NCBI GenBank assembly: GCA_030549495.1
Contig: JAUIRK010000046.1
Span: forward strand, 248,001-312,000
Length of the DNA: 64,000 nt
Reading direction: 5' to 3'
Source of the DNA: Nectonema munidae
Taxonomy: Eukaryota; Nematomorpha; Nectonematoida; Nectonematidae
Positions 22,796 through 35,344 of the stretch are shown one piece after another. Each line of letters begins with the position of its first letter. The first letter of the stretch is position 1. Made by a program: the position numbers and the translations under genes. The notes beneath the pieces were generated by a model, which searched no databases, was not told the origin of the DNA, and worked only from the letters and a program-made list of their open reading frames with translations.

Positions 22796-25700
22796 CTCCA
22801 ACAAGGCATGGGATGACTACTTTAACAACAATAGACAATATTCTAATTCCCAACTTCAATTTAAATAATTTCTCCGGGGTAATAAACACTGATCTTTCTG
22901 GCCAGTATCCCTGTTGCCTTTTTAGTTTTTTTCTCTTATTAAAAAATCCTCTACCACAACATATAATAATACTAAAAGTTACAGTGAAAATTTTTTTTCT
23001 TCTTTTTTTATGAATCTAACTAAAGAAAATTGGGATCTTAGTTGTTTCTATGAAACTGATGTTAATACATTTTGCTCACTTTTAACGTTGAAAATAAAAA
23101 AAAATATAGATATATCTTTTTCAAAGAATAGCAAATTATTTTATACTAAAAAATCTTGGTAATCTTTTACTTTACGGTTCTGTCAATCAAAAAATTTCTT
23201 TGACAAATTATTGGCTGTTGTGATGTCAATCAAACTATACATTAGTAAATTCTATCATAATATAAAGATTAATTAAAAAAAATATTTTTATTGATTTCAG
23301 ATTTAATTAGAATTCATTAACTATATTTTACTAAAGATTCTTGATTTAATTTACTGACATACTAATGTAAACATTATTCCCTCTAATAATAATCCCTCTT
23401 AACACTCGGCAAGAAAGACACTCCACGCTTTCATTGTACGTCATATATTTTATCTGAAGAAGGTTATAGTGACTGAAATATTATTGCTTGTATTTTGTTT
23501 TAAATAAAATATTTACTCAACATTTTCTATTTATTTTATTTACGACTTTTAATTATGAAGTATCAGCGCCATTTTATCTAAATTCTATTTTAGTTTGAAT
23601 TCCATATAAAAAAGTTTCATCAATTTTTGTATCAAATGTTTGCTTACTAAGTATTAAAATAAATATATTATTTATTCATTTAGATGTATGTTGTTATTTT
23701 TAAGCTTTATAGCATAGCCTATATATTAAAACTACTTAAAATTATATAGTTTGATTGACATCACAACAGCCAATAATTTGTTATAGAAATTTTTTGATTG
23801 ACGGAGCCGTAAAATAAAAGATTACCAAAATCTTTATCTAAGCCGTGGTATAATTCTGAACTTAAACAATTAAAAAATAAAATATAAAACTTTTCAGGAA
23901 ATATACATTAATTATAACTGCCAGTAACTTTGATATCTACAAACAAGCTAGAAATGTCTATAATATAAAAATGAGATATTACAAAAATCTATACTATATT
24001 GCATTGCTTGAGAAATATCACACTAATGTTAAAAAACCTTGAATATTATTAATGAAATATCTGGTAGAAAGACTAAAAACGGCATATTTCCTATTAATGC
24101 TAATGATTTTTGTGAGTAGCTTTTGTGCTATATCATTAAACCATAACAACCCCAACAAGATTACTCCATATAATCAATTTATTATATCGCAAGCTAACAC
24201 TTTCTATTTTGAAAGAATTAACACAAAGGATATTTTGACTTCCTGTAATGAGCTCAAAACAAGTAATTCTGCTAGCCACGATAACATCTCCAATAAAATG
24301 GCTAAAATTGTAGTTTCCTTTATTTTAGATAGTTTACTTCACCTATTCAATAAGATGTATGAAGATGAATCGTATCCTGATACCTTTAAATCAGCTTGTA
24401 TTATTCCTGTTTTTAAAAAAGGTGACAAAACTGAACCATGTAACTATAGACCAATCTCCATACTACATTTGTTAGATAAACTTTTGGTAATGTTGCACTA
24501 TCCGTGCATTGATGAAAAGCAATTTTAATTGGAAAGAAGTTGTCCAATGATATAATGCTTTCATATGTCAATCTTTTCTTGAATGCGATTATAGTTTGAG
24601 TATCGCACTATACGTGCATTGTAGCAAATACAGTCTATGCCTGCCTCCATAATACGAGTATATCTACATGATACACACATAGTGGGATGTAACGTGTCTC
24701 TATGCATAATGCTGTGATGAAGAGATGATGAGCTGTATGAGACAGGGACGCTCTCCTATACTAAATGGCTTACCAACACAAATCTTTTTAGATTCATCAT
24801 ACACACTTGAGTTATAACAACAGTGAAGGAGAGGGTATTTCACAAATGTTATTGCGTCTTGAAAATTCAATAACTCTTGATTAAAATTTCAGCACAAATT
24901 TAATATTGTCTTCCTCTTTTTAAATATCTCGTCCATGTTGCACTATGCCTGTATTGTCCATAATACTGGTCTTCAATTTGTACGTGTGTGTATGTGTATA
25001 GTAGTGAAGAGAGAGAAACACAGACTGTGTTGCTCTATTTGGTAGGATGTGTATCATGTAGATATACTCGTATTATGGAGGCAGACATGCACTGTATTTG
25101 CTACAATGCACGTATAGTGCGATACTCAAACTATAATCGCATTCAAGAAAAGATTGACATATGAAAGCATTATATCATTGAACAACTTCTTTCCAATTAA
25201 AATTGCTTTTCATCAATGCACGGATAGTGCAACATTACCAAACTTTTTAAAAGATTATTCATAGGAAAATGAGTGCTTTCATCTCGAAATATGATTTGCT
25301 AAATGACAACCAATTTGTATTTAGGCCAATCAGATTTACCCAAGATGCTATGCCCCTATTTTAACAAACATTCAAATTGCTTGTTCTAATAAATTACAAG
25401 TTTGTTCTATCTTTATGGACTTCTGTAAAGCCTTTGATAAAGTCAACCACGAGCTACTCCTTTTAAAACTTGATAAATTTGGTTTTCGATGAAAATTTTT
25501 GAAATTATTAAAAAGTTACCTGTCCAACAGAAACTACTATGTTAAGATTAATGGAACTTATTCTTCAATTAAACCTCTGTGTAACGGGGTTCCGTAGGGC
25601 TCTGTTTTGGCTCCTTTTTTGTTCAATACATATGTTAATGATCTTTTTAATCTGCAAAATAATAATTGTAAATTTATATGTACGCTGACGATTGCATCAT

Positions 25701-26735
25701 ACTATATAAAACTTGTGATCTATATATGAATAACAGATGCATTAATCTTTTCTTAAATCGGTTTCATCAATGGTGTCAGCAAAACAATATTAATATTGAA
25801 AAAACTAAATATATGATCTATAATACACAAAAAAGAAAACTAAATTTAACATCCAATTATCTAACATGAAAATTGAAAAAACGAACTCTTATAACTACTT
25901 AGGTATTATTTTGTAATCGAATTGATCTTTTACATTAAACTTTAATAAAATTATCAATGAGCTATCAGTATTTATAAGTGTAGCATATAATATAAGAAAT
26001 ATGTTAAACATTGAATCTAGACTTTTATTTTTCCCGCTTTTTTCCAATCCAAAGTTTACTATTGCAATTTAATTTGGGCCGTTAGTAGCAGAACTTCTTT
26101 CAATAAATTACAATCCAAACAAAATCGAGCTATAAAATTCATTGAAAGTGGTGATTCTACAAGCATAAGGAAAACGCACGGAATTTTGAATATCACACAA
26201 ATACATTCATTAACGCCCTCGCTTTTTGTTTTTAATAATATGACATCCAATTATTATTTTTCCAATTACTTTATTTTCAACAATACAATACATAATTATA
26301 ACTTGAGAAATGATAAAGATATATTTATACAACGTTTTACCAACGTAAATCAGAATAGTTTTTTACAAAGTGTTATTATAATTGGAATTCACTACCGTTG
26401 CATATTAGACATCTAAAAAATATTAAATCATTTAAAAAAAAGTTATCTCTTATTTGTTATCAGTTAACATGTAAATATTTTTTCCTTATATATACCAAAC
26501 ATCCCTATTTTCCATTTCCAAATTTTTTTGCCTTGTTTCCTTTTTTCATTTAGATCTCGGTGTTTATTTTCTTCACTGGAAAATTCATCAAAAATCAAAC
26601 CCTTTGTGCTTCGCCTTACCTAAAGATCTTGCCTTTACAATAGGGAGGATGAAGGATTTTTTTTCCATACGAACATATAAACTTAAGTTTAGTTCCTATT
26701 TTTGTTCTGAATTAAATAAATCTGATCTTAAAAAA
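22796..26735 (+). mobile_element. LINE (Jockey/CR1-like), left-arm copy
   Basis: The first part reads STLTTIDNILIPN-like sequence and GVINTDLS, the end of an apurinic endonuclease domain (near 22,813-22,905). RT motifs follow: ACIIPVFKKGDKTEPCNYRP (near 24,395), MDFCKAFDKVNHELLLLKL (near 25,415), and MYADDCIILYK (25,678). The tail ends in an A-run near 26,720. Several frame breaks make it inactive. A 754-bp hairpin element is inserted into the RT at 24,486. The 5' part is missing relative to the right arm, where the junction lies at about 53,157/54,848. Confidence 0.8.
24486..25239. mobile_element. 754-bp foldback element, GGTAATG family
   Basis: The ends are GGTAATGTTGCACTATCCGT and its inverse; inverted repeats of about 195 bp differ at only a few positions. 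A perfect 8-bp duplication AAACTTTT flanks it (24,478-24,485 and 25,240-25,247), and the empty site is preserved in the right-arm LINE near 52,190. Inside each long end, a second motif GCACTATACGTGCATTGTAG, and in the middle TTGCACTATGCCTGTATTGT (24,936), echo the terminal motif, so the arms grew by internal repetition. No transposase frame is present. It inserted after the arms duplicated or was lost precisely from the other arm. Confidence 0.88.
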
Positions 26736-27577
26736 ACAACTCTCTCCATACTTATATAATACAAGAATTAAAAACAGATTTCATTTTTCTTTATTCTTCT
26801 CATAAAAGTCTCGCATCAAAGATAATAATTTATAAATCAACAGTTTTTATAAATATTCACACGCACCCTCTAAACTTTTCAAATTTTTACAAAATCAAAA
26901 AGACTGCTGTTTCATACCTCACAATCAAATGATTTTCTTTTTATATTACAATTTTTTCTTTTTTTTCACATTTATTAATGCTTGTTACTTTTTTAAAGCG
27001 TATTCTACTTCTTTTTTTGTATTTATATGAACACCCTGGCATTCTATGAAGATAATTCATTGCGATTAATCAATTTCCCTTCGAAGACCCTTCGTTTGCA
27101 GCGGCAAATAATGAAAGAATTTTCACAAACCATGAAATTGATTTAAATAAAATAATTCTATTCCCTTCATATAATCACGTGTTATAATGCTAATGGGTGT
27201 ATCTGATGATTTTAGATAAAAGAAAATGTTGATTAGTGAAATTGACTCTTTCGTATGCATTTCAATTTTGAAATCGCCCATCATTATTAGCAGTTGTTGT
27301 AACATAATTATCTGCCACACAATATGAAGACTAAAACTTGCTTAGGTTGATTTCTTTACCTCGATGTATATACTTGTAATGTGTTCAAACTTACAACAGC
27401 AGCATGAAGCGAAAGATTTCTTCAATTTCAAAAATATCAACATACAAGAATATAAGAGCAAATGGCATTTATTAATTTAAAATAAAAGGATATATTGTCA
27501 AGCTTTTAGCTATTTTAAAATGAAACAAAAATCAATTGTAGGACTCAAAAATCAATTCTTGGTAGCGAGAACTTTGC
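26736..27577. other. arm sequence between LINE and protease, no gene
   Basis: It matches 49,878-50,694 in the right arm. It contains the protease poly(A) signal on the minus strand (AATAAA, 27,468-27,473). No other supported feature was seen. Confidence 0.5.
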
Positions 27578-29965
27578 TTAGACGCATTTTCCGAGATGAC
27601 AAGCACCATCCTATAAATAAATAACAATTATGCAATTCTAGAAAGAGCGAACCGCACACGACTTACTCCTGAAGCAACCAACTTTCCACTGCTCTTTTCG
27701 CATGGAGTTCCATCGTAGACCGGAACTTCATAGTAGAAACCTTGTGCATCGTCACAATAAAAGGAGCGACAAGTATTTTCCATCTATCAAAATGAAGAAT
27801 GAACACACATTTAAGCATTTGAATTCAGAAGAAATGTGTAGACCTATGATTCTTTTCCTAAGAGTGTAGCTACGTGGTGCAAGGATCTTTGAAATTTTCA
27901 AAAAGATTATTTTTAATTTTAAATTCATTTCGGCATTTATGGGGGCATGAGTAATGTTTGTTAGATATTGGACTTTGATACAAAAAGATCTCGGTTTCGA
28001 TCTAGTATCGACCCTTCTTTGCCCGTAGTTTGACACAAACGCGATGAAAACACTCAAGTGAGAATGTTTCAACAAGAATAGATTTTCAGTGGAGAAGACT
28101 TTATACAGTTGAATCCGAAGAAAAGCACACTCGCAAAAATTTTGGACTTTCAATGTTAAAGAAAACGCGTTTTTAGTAAACTTTATTCAAAGAGTATTTT
28201 ATTTACCATATTTAAATGCAAAAGTAGTAGGCTTGTTTAGTCAACTCAAAATTATTAAAACTAAACTAAGAAATCAGATGGATCAAAGAGTGTATTGATT
28301 TATTTAGCGTGGTTTGAAAAATAGAAATAAAAGTTGAAATTTCATATTGTTATATCAACATTTATGTTCATTTTCCAATAATATAGATTTTTGACTTCAC
28401 TACAAATAGATTATTCTTTTGACTAATATAAGATCATTGTTTAAAGAAAGAATTTTATATCTTTACGCCTGTATTGAGACTTTGTTTAGAACGCGAGCAT
28501 TGTTCCTCAGCAGTTAACTTCAATTTTGAAGATAGGGTATTCCAAGGTACCTTTTTACTCAGCTCTTTTGGTGCATTCCTTAAAATGAAGAATCGAAAAA
28601 ATATTTCTCTTCATCTAAATCATAAATGGAACATTACTCTCTGATATATTTCAGGAGTTCTTCTCTCGTATTTGGACACCAGTTATAGTAATCATGATCG
28701 AAGCCATACATACCTGACGCCATGATTTTTCCTTGTCCATTTGAACCGGAGCACGTATCGTGGTGAACATTTAACCTGAAAACAAGAAAGCAAGAAATTG
28801 CAAGGAAATATATCCCTTTAATTTTTACATGTGAAACAATTCGTGGCAAACTGTTCTGGACTCACCAGTGAATTCAAAAGTTACGTATGATTTCTTCGCT
28901 ATGCAATAGCCAGCATCTAAATCATAAGGAGAATAACAGATCGTTAAAAAATATATATAGCTTCGTCTATTCTTTCTTATTTTTACGAATCTCTGAGCTT
29001 TTGCACGGGATTCTTTTACTTTGCTTAAAAAGTGGTTTGTAATTAATCAACTCTTGGAAATAAATATTTGCTAATTAAGTAGCTCAAAGTAAACTTACGC
29101 AAGGCAAAAATAGAAAGAATATCAAAAATTACGTATTAGCACACTACACCATGCGACGCTTTTCCACATGACATTTCGCCGCATAAATTGGATTAATTGG
29201 GCACTTAGTAATTGTATAAATAATTTTTTTTCTGATTTTATTTTAATTAAAAAATTTACTTATTGAAATTTTGATAAAAATTTTATAGAGGCAAAATTTA
29301 ATTTGAAAGTATTTATTTCTGACGAAAATATTTATGAATTTAGTTAGTCAGTTAGTTAATTTTTCGTTGATTTATTAGTAATTAAGAACAAATATTCAGA
29401 AATTTGTTTTAAGAGGCAATGTGTGACTAATTTCAAAAATTGAGATAGACGGTGTTTTTATGAGTAGAGAGTGCGAATTGATATTAAAAGCTTACTGTGA
29501 TATCTATATAAAGTGAATAAGATTAGTTTTAAAAATGTTGTAACTATATAACACTTAATCCTACGGCGCAATGTGAATAGCTCCATTAATTTTATTGCTG
29601 TCAATCAACTCTTGAATGCCATTTCTTTCAAAATCAGGAATACTTGATGACTGCAATAAAAATAGAATTTTATGCGCTTTTTATTTTAGGTTTAAAATAA
29701 ATACGCTAATTGTTATCTTCTTTGGGGCTTCTTTTAGAGCGAACTGGACATAATTGCCATTTCCATCTTTTACGTCAGCGATGAGAGTGTTGCACTTAGC
29801 ATTGAAAAGGTAAAGATGCAAAGTTTTAATATTTAGGTTGCCGAAAACTTACATGAGTCAAGACGTCCAGGATATCTTGCTGGTTGGGGAAACTAATTGA
29901 ATAGTCTTGATCATAGTATGCCCCAAGAATAAAATAGTAGGGCCCTTCTGTATTGGGATTCGTAT
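27578..29965 (-). CDS. M12B (reprolysin/ADAMTS-like) metalloprotease, left copy
   Basis: Eight exons with GT-AG borders on the minus strand: 29,853-29,965, 29,705-29,794, 29,565-29,650, 28,829-28,916, 28,638-28,775, 28,467-28,578, 27,667-27,783 and 27,578-27,610 (stop). The fourth and fifth exons form the zinc site HELFHMLNVHHD with an IMAS Met-turn about 16 residues later. The last exons carry a cysteine-rich region with YDGTPCEKSSGK and end ACHLGKCV, as in the ADAMTS Cys-rich domain. Such enzymes are secreted zinc proteases that cut extracellular matrix or host proteins. The last five exons join in one frame (163 codons). Exon 3 to exon 4 does not join in phase with the donor I see, so an exon may be missing or the splice site unusual. 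The first exon of the full gene and any signal peptide were not found. Poly(A) signal 105 bp past the stop. Confidence 0.8.
27945..28075 (-). repeat. tRNA-like repeat inside a protease intron
   Basis: TTTGATACAAAAAGATCTCG then GTTTCGATCTAGTATCGACC read like a degenerate pol III B box, followed by TTGCCCGTAGTTTGACACAA, a phrase with an echo at 15,905. It lies in the intron between the sixth and seventh listed exons and is present in both arms (right near 49,395-49,515). The strand is uncertain. Confidence 0.3.
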
Positions 29966-30979
29966 CTGTTAAAAGGGAAGAAAAATATGTCTGTGTTTTA
30001 CATATTAGGTTTTGAAAAAAAATGTGTTTCAAAAAAATTGTATATTTTTTAATTTATTTTCTTGTAATTCACAAGTCTGTAAACCTTTTGGGAAAGCTAT
30101 AAAAATGAGTAATACACGTGCATACAAAACTTTTTTCCTTCTTATTTGCTTATCACTTGTACAAGTCTATCTCTTGGTTGGAGTCACCTAAAGTTATTTA
30201 TTAGGCGCACTTATAATTAAATACATGTAACACGTGCATATGGAAGGAACATGATTTCTTCTACAATTTCCTTGTATCTGTGCATGAATATAAACATTTG
30301 AAAAGAAAGATGAGAAAAACGTAAAAATACATCAGTCCATTTGTATATTAAAAACCTCGATTAATTTTAAACACTCAACAGCGAATATACATCTTTTAAA
30401 AGTGTCTATTTACTCTTGTAAATAAAAATAACGTCTTTATAGTAAAAACACTTTTATTTATATTTGACGGTATATCATTTGTATACTAACGATATTAGGT
30501 GCTTGTTTATACCTTGTTTTAAAATGCATCAAGCTTAAGTGATTTTACTCTGTTCCTATAACCTTGGATCCGAAGGTATTGGACATCTCTCAAATTCTAG
30601 ATAGGATTAGAGTTTGCCTTAAAAGTATAACTAAGAACTCTAACTCTTCACCAAAACCAAAAAATAAAACTAATTATTCCCTATGAATTTTTACAATCAA
30701 TTGCAAGTGGAATTCTTGCTGAAAGGATAAATTGTTGTTTAGCAAGTGCACTAACTACCATGCAAAATAAGAACGCGAATAAACGAATCAAATCAATGTT
30801 TTATATTTGATGTGGCAAAGAGACAAATTGGGTCTGAAAAGTATAAATTAAAAACCTGGGATATCATCTAAAATAAATTATCACATTTTTAGAGATCAAT
30901 AACAATAAAGTTCAAAGACGACAAACTTGTTGGAGCTTCTAAAAATATATAAAATCTTTGAAATTTAGGTAATAGTATC

Positions 30980-31216
30980 CAGTGAGGTAGCGAAAGGGGT
31001 GCGAGATCGGTCGGCAGCGCTCGCCAAATTAATTTGTATTAATATATCATTAATGAAAAGGCAGCACAAATAGTAGAGCATAATGCATCAATTGATGCTA
31101 CCGCCTTTCTTCCTATGCTGCATACCTATATAATTCATTTTTCGCGTTGTGAAGTGTTATCAGAACTTTTCACAAAACTAAAATCTCGCGGCCGCTCTTG
31201 GGCTACTTTGCCACTC
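30980..31216. mobile_element. 237-bp hAT-like MITE, left arm
   Basis: One end reads CAGTGAGGTAGCGAAAGGGG, the other (inverse strand) starts near GAGTGGCAAAGTAGCCCAAG, both running into a GCGAGAT-containing GC-rich part. This is the CAGTGGC.TAGC type of hAT-like end. Internal sequence has a small palindrome, GCATCAATTGATGC. The matching right-arm copy is 46,319-46,555. Target duplications are not clean. Confidence 0.5.
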
Positions 31217-31647
31217 ACGTATTCACAAGTTCTCTTGTTTGGCATAAAATGTGTTTCGCAATAATTGGCTAATAGATTTTATATAATTATATTTAAATAC
31301 CAGTGACTGTAACTAAAAATTTTTAATGAAATATATAGGTAAAGTTATTTAATACAAGAAGAAAAGGAAACCTGTGGTGGTATCTAAAGTAAAGAAAAAT
31401 TTATATCGGATATAATGATATATTGAAAGAAGATTACTCCAAAATCATATCTCTTTTTTGCTCTACTTACTCAGTCTCATATTTTTGTTTCAGTAATATC
31501 TTACTTTTGAGTTTTAAGTGTCTGAATCATTTTTATAATTCCCTTAAATCTTCATGTATATTTTGAAGCAAGTACAAAAATATATTCTTTTTTAACAATA
31601 AGAAAATATTTCAACTTGGAATAAGATACATTATTATGTTGAAAAAC

Positions 31648-31780
31648 TTATAAAACATGAGATTTATTTGACTGTGAAAAGAAGTAAATTTGTTTTTGAG
31701 TTTGCACAACAAGATAGACGTCTTCTGTTTCTTCGTAGCACGAGTACTCATGACAAAACTTGGAAGATGACTTTGTAATT
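31648..31780 (-). CDS. candidate upstream exon, open in the left arm
   Basis: An acceptor (TTTCAG) precedes a frame reading SSSKFCHEYSCYEETEDVYL then VVQTQKQIYFF, open for 43 codons to a stop at 31,648-31,650. Amino-acid content (paired Cys, acidic run) looks coding, and the strand and position suit an upstream exon of the metalloprotease. The donor is not clear; CAT|GTTTTA is weak. In the right arm the same exon carries a stop codon. Assignment to the protease gene is inferred from position alone. Confidence 0.5.
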
Positions 31781-32835
31781 CTGAAATTTTCTACTTTAGC
31801 TCACAATCAAGCTCAAGGCACACAACCGACTCCAGGTAAAATATGATAAACGTAGCGGGAATGCAAGGACTAACCCTTATATTACTGGTGCATAAAATAT
31901 AACATGCCCTTTTCACTATTCTAATTCTAAAGTAGGCCGACAAGGAAAAGTCGTTTTACTTTTACCATGTAACTAATGTTTATCAGTATTTTACTACATT
32001 TCTAAATAAATTAGACTTTTGACTTATCTCTTACGCCTGACGGCTGAAATCGGGACGTTAAAATCGGTGCAGGAGGGAAATAAACGAAAAAAGATTGGGA
32101 ATCATTGCGGTGGACATCATCTGAGAGCAACTTCAGAATCGTGAGGAATATTAAGGGTAGAGAAAGAAGAACGAGAAAAAAAGTTTGGTCTTACAAAAAT
32201 TAGAGAGCGTGCTTTAACTATTTAAACCAAACGTATTTCCTATAAATCGAATTCCTTTGTAATGAATTCTTTAGCTTCTAAATATCTATCCTAAATTCTA
32301 ATTTATACGAATTTTTCCTCTAAATATTTATTGCTTCTAATAAATAAGCCTGCTTAAAAATTTGTGGCTGAAGAATCAATTCATCTTCTTTTAAATTTTA
32401 CCCAAAGTTTTCCACTTCATCTTCTACATTAGAGAAGTAAAAATCAATTTACTTAACATGCAGCATTTGAAATAAAAAAATAATAGTTTTTAAAAATATT
32501 TACCTGTGTTTTCTTTAAAATCTGGCAAAAGAGAAATTGAAAAGATAAAAAGACTTTAAAAAGATTAGTGTAAAATTAATCTTATTAAAAGATCATTTAA
32601 AAAGTTGCTTTTTCAAAATCTTTCTATTTCGATCAACTTATAACCAGAATCACTTGAGTATTCAAATATGGAATTTATAGTGAAATAAATTATAAGTAGG
32701 AACGTTGAAGGTAAAATTTAAAAAAAATTCCGATCTTAATTTTAACTTTAAAAAATATTTTTCTTGTTTTTGGTGTATAAATAAGGGTTATTTATTATTG
32801 GATATATTGATTTTTATACTGTGAAAAATTATTAC

Positions 32836-32930
32836 TTATATTTTTGTTGTATACTATACTTGATGAATAAGGTTGTTTTTCAGAGACAACTTCTTTTAGT
32901 TTTGGTTTCTGCTTATAAATTCGCCTAATG
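32836..32930 (-). CDS. candidate upstream exon (IRRIYKQKPKLKEVV)
   Basis: A TTTCAG acceptor and a GTAATA donor bound 95 bases that read IRRIYKQKPKLKEVVSEKQP then YSSSIVYNKNI with no stop. It has the same borders in the right arm (44,558-44,652). A tiny exon-like piece with good splice signals (FKENT) follows on both arms (right 44,966-44,983). Basic and serine-rich content would suit a pro-domain, but no family match is visible. Confidence 0.4.
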
Positions 32931-33380
32931 CTGAAATTCATAAAATAATTTTTCATTTTTTGTAAACAAGAAATTTTTTTCAATATCATTATTTTATTGA
33001 ATTACTCAAATTAGTCCCGATTTTTTAATAAGAGACAGTTCTAACTTAAAATGAATAAATTTTATAGATTTATTTTATTCTAAACAGAAACATGTCACTC
33101 TAGTATTTAAATACGCTCTTCTAAAATAAGAAAAGTTTCTCTCAAATTTTAATACCAATGATTGGAAAACAGTTTTTTTCGATAAACCTTACCCAAAGAG
33201 CTTTCAATCAATTACCTCAAAAGAACGTAAACTCGTGAGCAATAAAAAGATTAAAAAATAGTTTTTACGAATTATGATTTTGTAAAAGATTTACTTTTCT
33301 TCCAAAATTCAAGTTAAGACTGGTTACAAAAATTCAAAGTAATTGCTTGCCTGTCACTTTTCTCAATAAAACGTGTCATA

Positions 33381-33464
33381 GGTAATGTTGCACTATCCCT
33401 GCATCGATAAAAAGCCAATTGCATTGGTTAACGTTTATCGATGCACGGATAGTGCAACATTACC
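33381..33464. mobile_element. 84-bp hairpin MITE, GGTAATG family, left arm
   Basis: The hairpin runs from GGTAATGTTGCACTATCCCT to ACGGATAGTGCAACATTACC. Flanks are CGTGTCATA (33,372-33,380) and CGTGTCATG (33,465-33,473), a 9-bp target duplication with one mismatch. The right arm holds an enlarged copy at the same site, so the insertion predates the duplication. Confidence 0.85.
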
Positions 33465-33744
33465 CGTGTCATGTATGTTATATTGAGGTATATTTTCCAT
33501 TGATTGATTGAAATAGATCCTAAGTGGTAGGACTTTTTACCCAAATACGAACAGATATAATCTTTATTTACAAATAAGAACTTGAAATTAAAAATATACT
33601 AGATAAATGTTTAAAATAAAAGGATACACAGCTATTTAAGTATGAACTGTTTAAGTATGATTCAATATAGCTATTTTAAGCTTTTGTTTGTATATAAATA
33701 ATATTTAAATTTATTCTTATTTAACAAATAAAAAATCTGAGCCT

Positions 33745-34072
33745 TAATGATTTTTAGGGTCTACCTCTCAGCTTAACAGTTGAAGTTCAGGGGTTCAATC
33801 CCAAAGGCTAACGACTCTTAAAAACAAAATAATAAAATCTGTGATTAACCATCTCAAGCATAATGCGAGCATATAGCCTTACGGGAGAAAGTGGTTTGAT
33901 ATCAATCAAGTTATTATTTTTTTTATAATTTAATTTCAAATTAATAATTTCTTTTAGTTTTATGCTGAGATTAATTCTTCTGTTTATTTAACTTATTCTG
34001 TGTATATTTAAATTGTTTTGAACTGTTTGGGTCTATTTTGGTATATTTGGATTTATTTGGGTAAAAATCTCA
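33745..34072 (+). repeat. composite repeat with tRNA-like head, left arm
   Basis: GGGTCTACCTCTCAGCTTAA, then CAGTTGAAGTTCAGGGGTTC and AATCCC, resemble a tRNA D-arm and a T-arm/B box with the anticodon arm missing. A body with GCATATAGCCTTACGG follows, then an AT-rich tail ending in GTTTGGGTCTATTTTGGTAT and repeats of the type ATTTGGGTAAA. Partial copies occur at 4,366-4,510, 8,128-8,235 and 61,257-61,415, and a full copy at 43,352-43,690. It is probably a SINE. Confidence 0.55.
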
Positions 34073-34139
34073 CCCGATTATAAGTGTATGCTTCATCAAC
34101 ATTCTCTCATAGTTTGATTATCATGTTTGAGCTTTAAGC

Positions 34140-35165
34140 TCTAAACATTGGCTATATATCTACTTTTCAACCTATTTTTAAATGACCTCTTCAACGTCAT
34201 CTCCCCAAAATTCAAGGTATTTGCCGATGATATTAAATTATATGATGTTTCTGATGATTGTGATAGCTCTAACTTACAGCGTGATTTGATAAAAGTTTTT
34301 GAATGGTGCAACAGATGGGGATTAAAATTTGACTTCTCTAAATGCACACATTTGCAAATAGAACATCAAAATGATAGAAAATATTTCCTCAGCTGTCATA
34401 AACTTGAGACGGTTGATTCGCAAAATTATTTGGGAGTCATTGTTACGACTGATCTCCATTTCCCAAAAATATTTCAAAGAGAGTTTCTAAAGCATTCGCT
34501 ACTTATCATCAAGTGTGTAAATCTTTCTCTACATTCGATACTATTTCGGCTCCACTTCTTTATAAAGCGTTAATAAGACCAACTTAGTAACTGGAAATGT
34601 AATTTCTTATCCTTATTATGACAATGATGCTTTCAAAATTGAGAAAGTCCAAAGGTCTATCACTAAAGACATTCATGGTTTTAAAGACCTAAGCTACAAG
34701 GAAAGACCTACCTTCATTACTTTATCGTTTCAAAAGGAGAGACATGATTACCGTTTATAATATCCTTCATGGAAAGGTGCTCATCAACTCTAGAGTTTTA
34801 CCTGATTTTTCAAAAAGAAACCAAGGATTCCGCTCTCAAAAATTTCAGAAATCATTTTGTAAAAAGTCCTATTTAAGAAAGTTTTTCTCTGAAAAAATGA
34901 TTAATGACTGGAATTCACTTCCCGATGATAATGTTAAATGCTCTAAACGTATATGATTTTAAGAACAAATTGGATGAATTTTTGAAAGGCAGAATGTTTG
35001 AGCTCTGTTAAACATTGCATTCTCCCCTTCTTCTTTCCTTTTCTCAGGTCAGGTGTGATAATCAACAGTCTCTGCCTACTTTCACTAATAAATTATGTTA
35101 TGTTATAAATAAGGGATTTGTTCATTTTATAAGAAAACCTGATCTTCAAATTTAGTGAAACGTTT
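34140..35165 (+). mobile_element. 5'-truncated LINE, left arm
   Basis: The frame at 34,148 reads NLFLNDLFNVISPKFKVFAD with the FADD catalytic box, then KLYDVSDDCDSSNLQRDLIK and FEWCNRWGLKFDFSKC, typical of LINE RT palm and thumb. After frame changes come VQRSITKDI and NDWNSLPDD, the conserved C-terminal end of Jockey/CR1-like ORF2. It starts directly after the composite repeat and ends just before a ShKT-like exon of the host gene on the other strand, so it sits in an intron. Confidence 0.8.
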
Positions 35166-35212
35166 GAAGAACTTTAAAATGTATATTCGTTATTAAAAAT
35201 ACTAAACATTAC

Positions 35213-35293
35213 TTGCACACATATTGGGACAATTTTGTTGAGTATTTGGATCCCGTTCGCAGTAAGATTCAAAGCCCCGACACCAACTTAGAT
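35213..35293 (-). CDS. ShKT-like exon, left arm
   Basis: Bounded by a CTAG acceptor and a GTAATG donor, the 81 bases read LSWCRGFESYCERDPNTQQN then CPNMCA in a single frame (phase 1 at both ends). The spacing WC-x6-C-x9-CPxxC fits the second half of a ShKT domain, a small disulphide domain often joined to secreted metalloproteases. The right arm has the same exon at 42,139-42,219. Symmetric phase means it could be shuffled. Whether it belongs to the protease gene further out is inferred from strand and order. Confidence 0.5.
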
Positions 35294-35344
35294 CTAGGAA
35301 AAAAGATTTAAGTATAATTCATATATAAAATTAGTATTTCAATT

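Noticed and set aside
30290-30980. Further protease exons between the upstream exon and the first listed exon
   Set aside because: Acceptor-like sites exist (for example before a short PICLF-type frame), but frames are short and differ between arms, so no exon could be supported.
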